From the NCBI GenBank assembly GCA_026398785.1, contig JAPLSF010000015.1:1-35525 (forward strand): a stretch of 35,525 nucleotides of DNA, read 5' to 3'. Position numbers and translations under genes: made by a program. Positions 34,026 to 35,525 of the stretch are shown in pieces (the first letter of the stretch is position 1; each line of letters opens with the position of its first letter). Below the pieces are notes generated by a model, which had not been told where the DNA came from, searched no databases, and saw only the letters and a list, made by a program, of their open reading frames with translations. Origin of the DNA: Pseudomonadota bacterium (GTDB taxonomy: Bacteria > Pseudomonadota > Gammaproteobacteria > Steroidobacterales > Steroidobacteraceae).

Positions 34026-34468
34026 ATGGCTTACGACACCAGCAACATCTTCGCGCGCATCCTGCGCGGCGAGATTCCATCGCATAAGGTCTACGAGGAC
34101 GAGCATACGCTCGCGTTCATGGACGTCATGCCGCCGCGTTCATGGACGTCATGCCGCAGGCGGACGGCCACACGCTCGTCATCCCGAAGGCCCCGGCCGA
34201 GAGCATCCTTGACGTGCCACCCGCGGCACTGGCTGCGACGATCCTGACGACCCAGCGCGTCGCCAAAGCCGTCAAGAAGGCTTTTGCGGCGCCCGGCATC
34301 CTGGTCGCGCAGCTCAACGGAAGCCCGGCCGGCCAGTCGGTGTTTCACCTTCATTTCCATGTGGTGCCGCGCCACACGGGGCTCGACCTGCGCTTCCATG
34401 CGCGCGACATGGCAGATCACAAATTGCTGGCGGAGCACGCCGCATGCGTGCGGGCCGCGCTCGATTGA
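34026..34468 (+). pseudogene. HIT-family protein gene, frameshifted by a 23-bp tandem duplication
   Basis: Before the lesion the reading is MAYDTSNIFARILRGEIPSH followed by an AFMDVMP segment. After it, in another frame, FMDVMPQADGHTLVIPKAP continues to the histidine triad FHLHFHVVP and a normal C-terminus. Removing one copy of the 23-base repeat restores a 139-residue HIT protein, a usual length for this family of nucleoside phosphoramidate or dinucleotide hydrolases. As it stands, the first reading frame ends at 34247 in unrelated residues. An internal ATG at 34142 could give a 108-residue product lacking the first strand. A sequencing or assembly error is as likely as true decay. Confidence 0.85.
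34112..34157 (+). repeat. Exact 23-bp tandem duplication
   Basis: The 23 bases at 34112-34134 are repeated without change at 34135-34157. The length is not a multiple of three, so the HIT reading frame is broken. Confidence 0.97.
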
Positions 34469-34514
34469 CGGTGTATGCGTTCCGGCACGAGTCCGGGATC
34501 AGGGGAGTCTGACG

Positions 34515-35525
34515 ATGCACAAGCAGCTGTATGAAGTGCCGGCGACATTCGCGGCCAGGGCCCGCTTTCGCAAGGACGACTACGAGCAGGCCTATGCCGA
34601 ATCGATCCGCGACCCGGAAGGCTTCTGGGGCCGCATGGGCCAGCGTATCGACTGGGTGCAGCCGTACACGAAGGTGAAGGACGTCAGCTTCGACGCGCAC
34701 GATTTCCACATCCGCTGGTACTACGACGGCAAGCTCAACGTTTCGTACAACTGCCTCGACCGCCATCTGGCAGCGCGCGGTGACAAAACGGCGTTCATCT
34801 ACGAAGGTGACGACCCGGAGGTCTCGCAGCACGTCACCTACCGCGAGCTCTATCACCGTGTCTGCAAGCTCGCCAACGCGCTGAGGAGCCTTGGTGTGCA
34901 GAAGGGCGACCGCGTCACCATCTACCTGCCGATGATTCCCGAAGCGGCCGTTGCGATGCTCGCGTGTGCCCGCATCGGCGCGATTCATTCGGTGGTCTTC
35001 GGTGGCTTCTCGCCCGATTCGCTCGCGGGCCGCATCGCCGATTGCGCTTCGACCGTCGTGATCACGGCGGACGAAGGCGTGCGCGGCGGCAAGAAGGTGC
35101 CCCTCAAGGCCAACGTGGATCAGGCGCTGTCGGCGCCCGGCACCGAGACGGTCAAGCACGTGCTGGTCGTGAAGCGCACCGGCTCGAGCGTGGCGATGTA
35201 TCACCGCGACCAGTGGTACGAGCGGGTCGTCGATGCGCAGCCGGATGAATGCGAGCCGGTGGCGGTCGATGCCGAAGACCCGCTGTTCATCCTCTACACC
35301 TCCGGCTCGACCGGCAAGCCGAAGGGCGTGCTGCACACGAGCGGGGGCTACCTCGTCTACGCGGCGTTCACGCACGAAGCCGTGTTCGACCTGCGCGAGG
35401 ACGACGTGTACTGGTGCACGGCCGACGTCGGCTGGGTCACGGGCCACAGTTACGTCGTGTACGGGCCGCTCGCGAACGGCGCGACATCATTGATTTTCGA
35501 GGGTGTGCCGGGTCATCCGGGTCCC
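34515..35525 (+). CDS. acs: Acetyl-CoA synthetase (partial, C-terminus off the right edge)
   Basis: Reading is open for 337 codons to the window end. AGGGGAG at 34501-34507 lies seven bases before the ATG. The N-terminus has the acetyl-CoA synthetase cap ([29 protein letters not shown]), then [29 protein letters not shown] and the adenylate motif [11 protein letters not shown] at 261-271, followed by [13 protein letters not shown]. The enzyme activates acetate through acetyl-AMP to acetyl-CoA in the cytoplasm. Propionyl-CoA synthetase is the main alternative, but [16 protein letters not shown] is typical of Acs. The C-terminal lysine that is regulated by acetylation in this family is not in the window. 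Confidence 0.93.
   Translation, partial: MHKQLYEVPATFAARARFRKDDYEQAYAESIRDPEGFWGRMGQRIDWVQPYTKVKDVSFDAHDFHIRWYYDGKLNVSYNCLDRHLAARGDKTAFIYEGDDPEVSQHVTYRELYHRVCKLANALRSLGVQKGDRVTIYLPMIPEAAVAMLACARIGAIHSVVFGGFSPDSLAGRIADCASTVVITADEGVRGGKKVPLKANVDQALSAPGTETVKHVLVVKRTGSSVAMYHRDQWYERVVDAQPDECEPVAVDAEDPLFILYTSGSTGKPKGVLHTSGGYLVYAAFTHEAVFDLREDDVYWCTADVGWVTGHSYVVYGPLANGATSLIFEGVPGHPGP

Overview
The window is GC-rich, densely coding DNA. Most neighbouring genes are separated by a few bases or overlap. It looks like a free-living gammaproteobacterium of the Steroidobacter/Nevskia kind. The clues are a near-consensus Escherichia-type LexA operator, a CHASE4 kinase paired with a GGDEF/EAL regulator, a PA0069-type radical SAM gene and a DUF502 remnant. 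This placement is an inference from gene content; no rRNA or tRNA gene was seen.

Left flank (1-11313): a partial class I glutamine amidotransferase (minus), an alpha/beta hydrolase, a DUF2238 membrane protein behind a perfect TATAAT, a two-gene c-di-GMP signalling pair (CHASE4 histidine kinase plus REC-GGDEF-EAL), a small two-helix membrane protein, a secreted DUF885 protein divergent from an MFS exporter across a perfect palindrome, and a radical SAM gene with a LexA box directly in front of it.

Centre (11421-24967): eleven co-directional genes, mostly overlapping or within 20 bases of each other, form one probable operon. They encode four lipoproteins (one with collagen-like repeats), a membrane-spanning degenerate protein kinase with a periplasmic repeat region, an FHA-TM-PEGA-SUMF1 protein, a short Ala/Pro/Glu-rich exported protein, a MotA/TolQ/ExbB-type channel, an actin/Hsp70-fold-like FHA protein, and two von Willebrand A (VWA) proteins. 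The VWA proteins share an ExbD-like transmembrane anchor carrying an Asp. I do not recognise this as a named system. My reading is a proton-motive-force-powered envelope machine in which VWA proteins take the place of ExbD/TolR/MotB, with phospho-signalling-type modules (kinase fold, two FHA domains, TagR-like SUMF1) regulating it and lipoproteins anchoring it to the outer membrane. This is the most interesting part of the window.

Right flank (25017-35525): a minus-strand run of TPR-TonB_C protein, Cfa-type methyltransferase, AmrB/Memo and NAD synthase; a Cys-rich small protein; a YcbL-like metallo-hydrolase; a DUF502 gene that has lost its membrane hairpin through a frameshifting deletion; a PBP4-type D,D-peptidase; a HIT gene broken by an exact 23-bp tandem duplication; and the 5' part of acetyl-CoA synthetase. 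The two broken genes lie within 2 kb of each other and could be real decay or assembly errors.

No stretch longer than 300 bases lacks a gene. Mobile elements, CRISPR arrays and RNA genes were not found.
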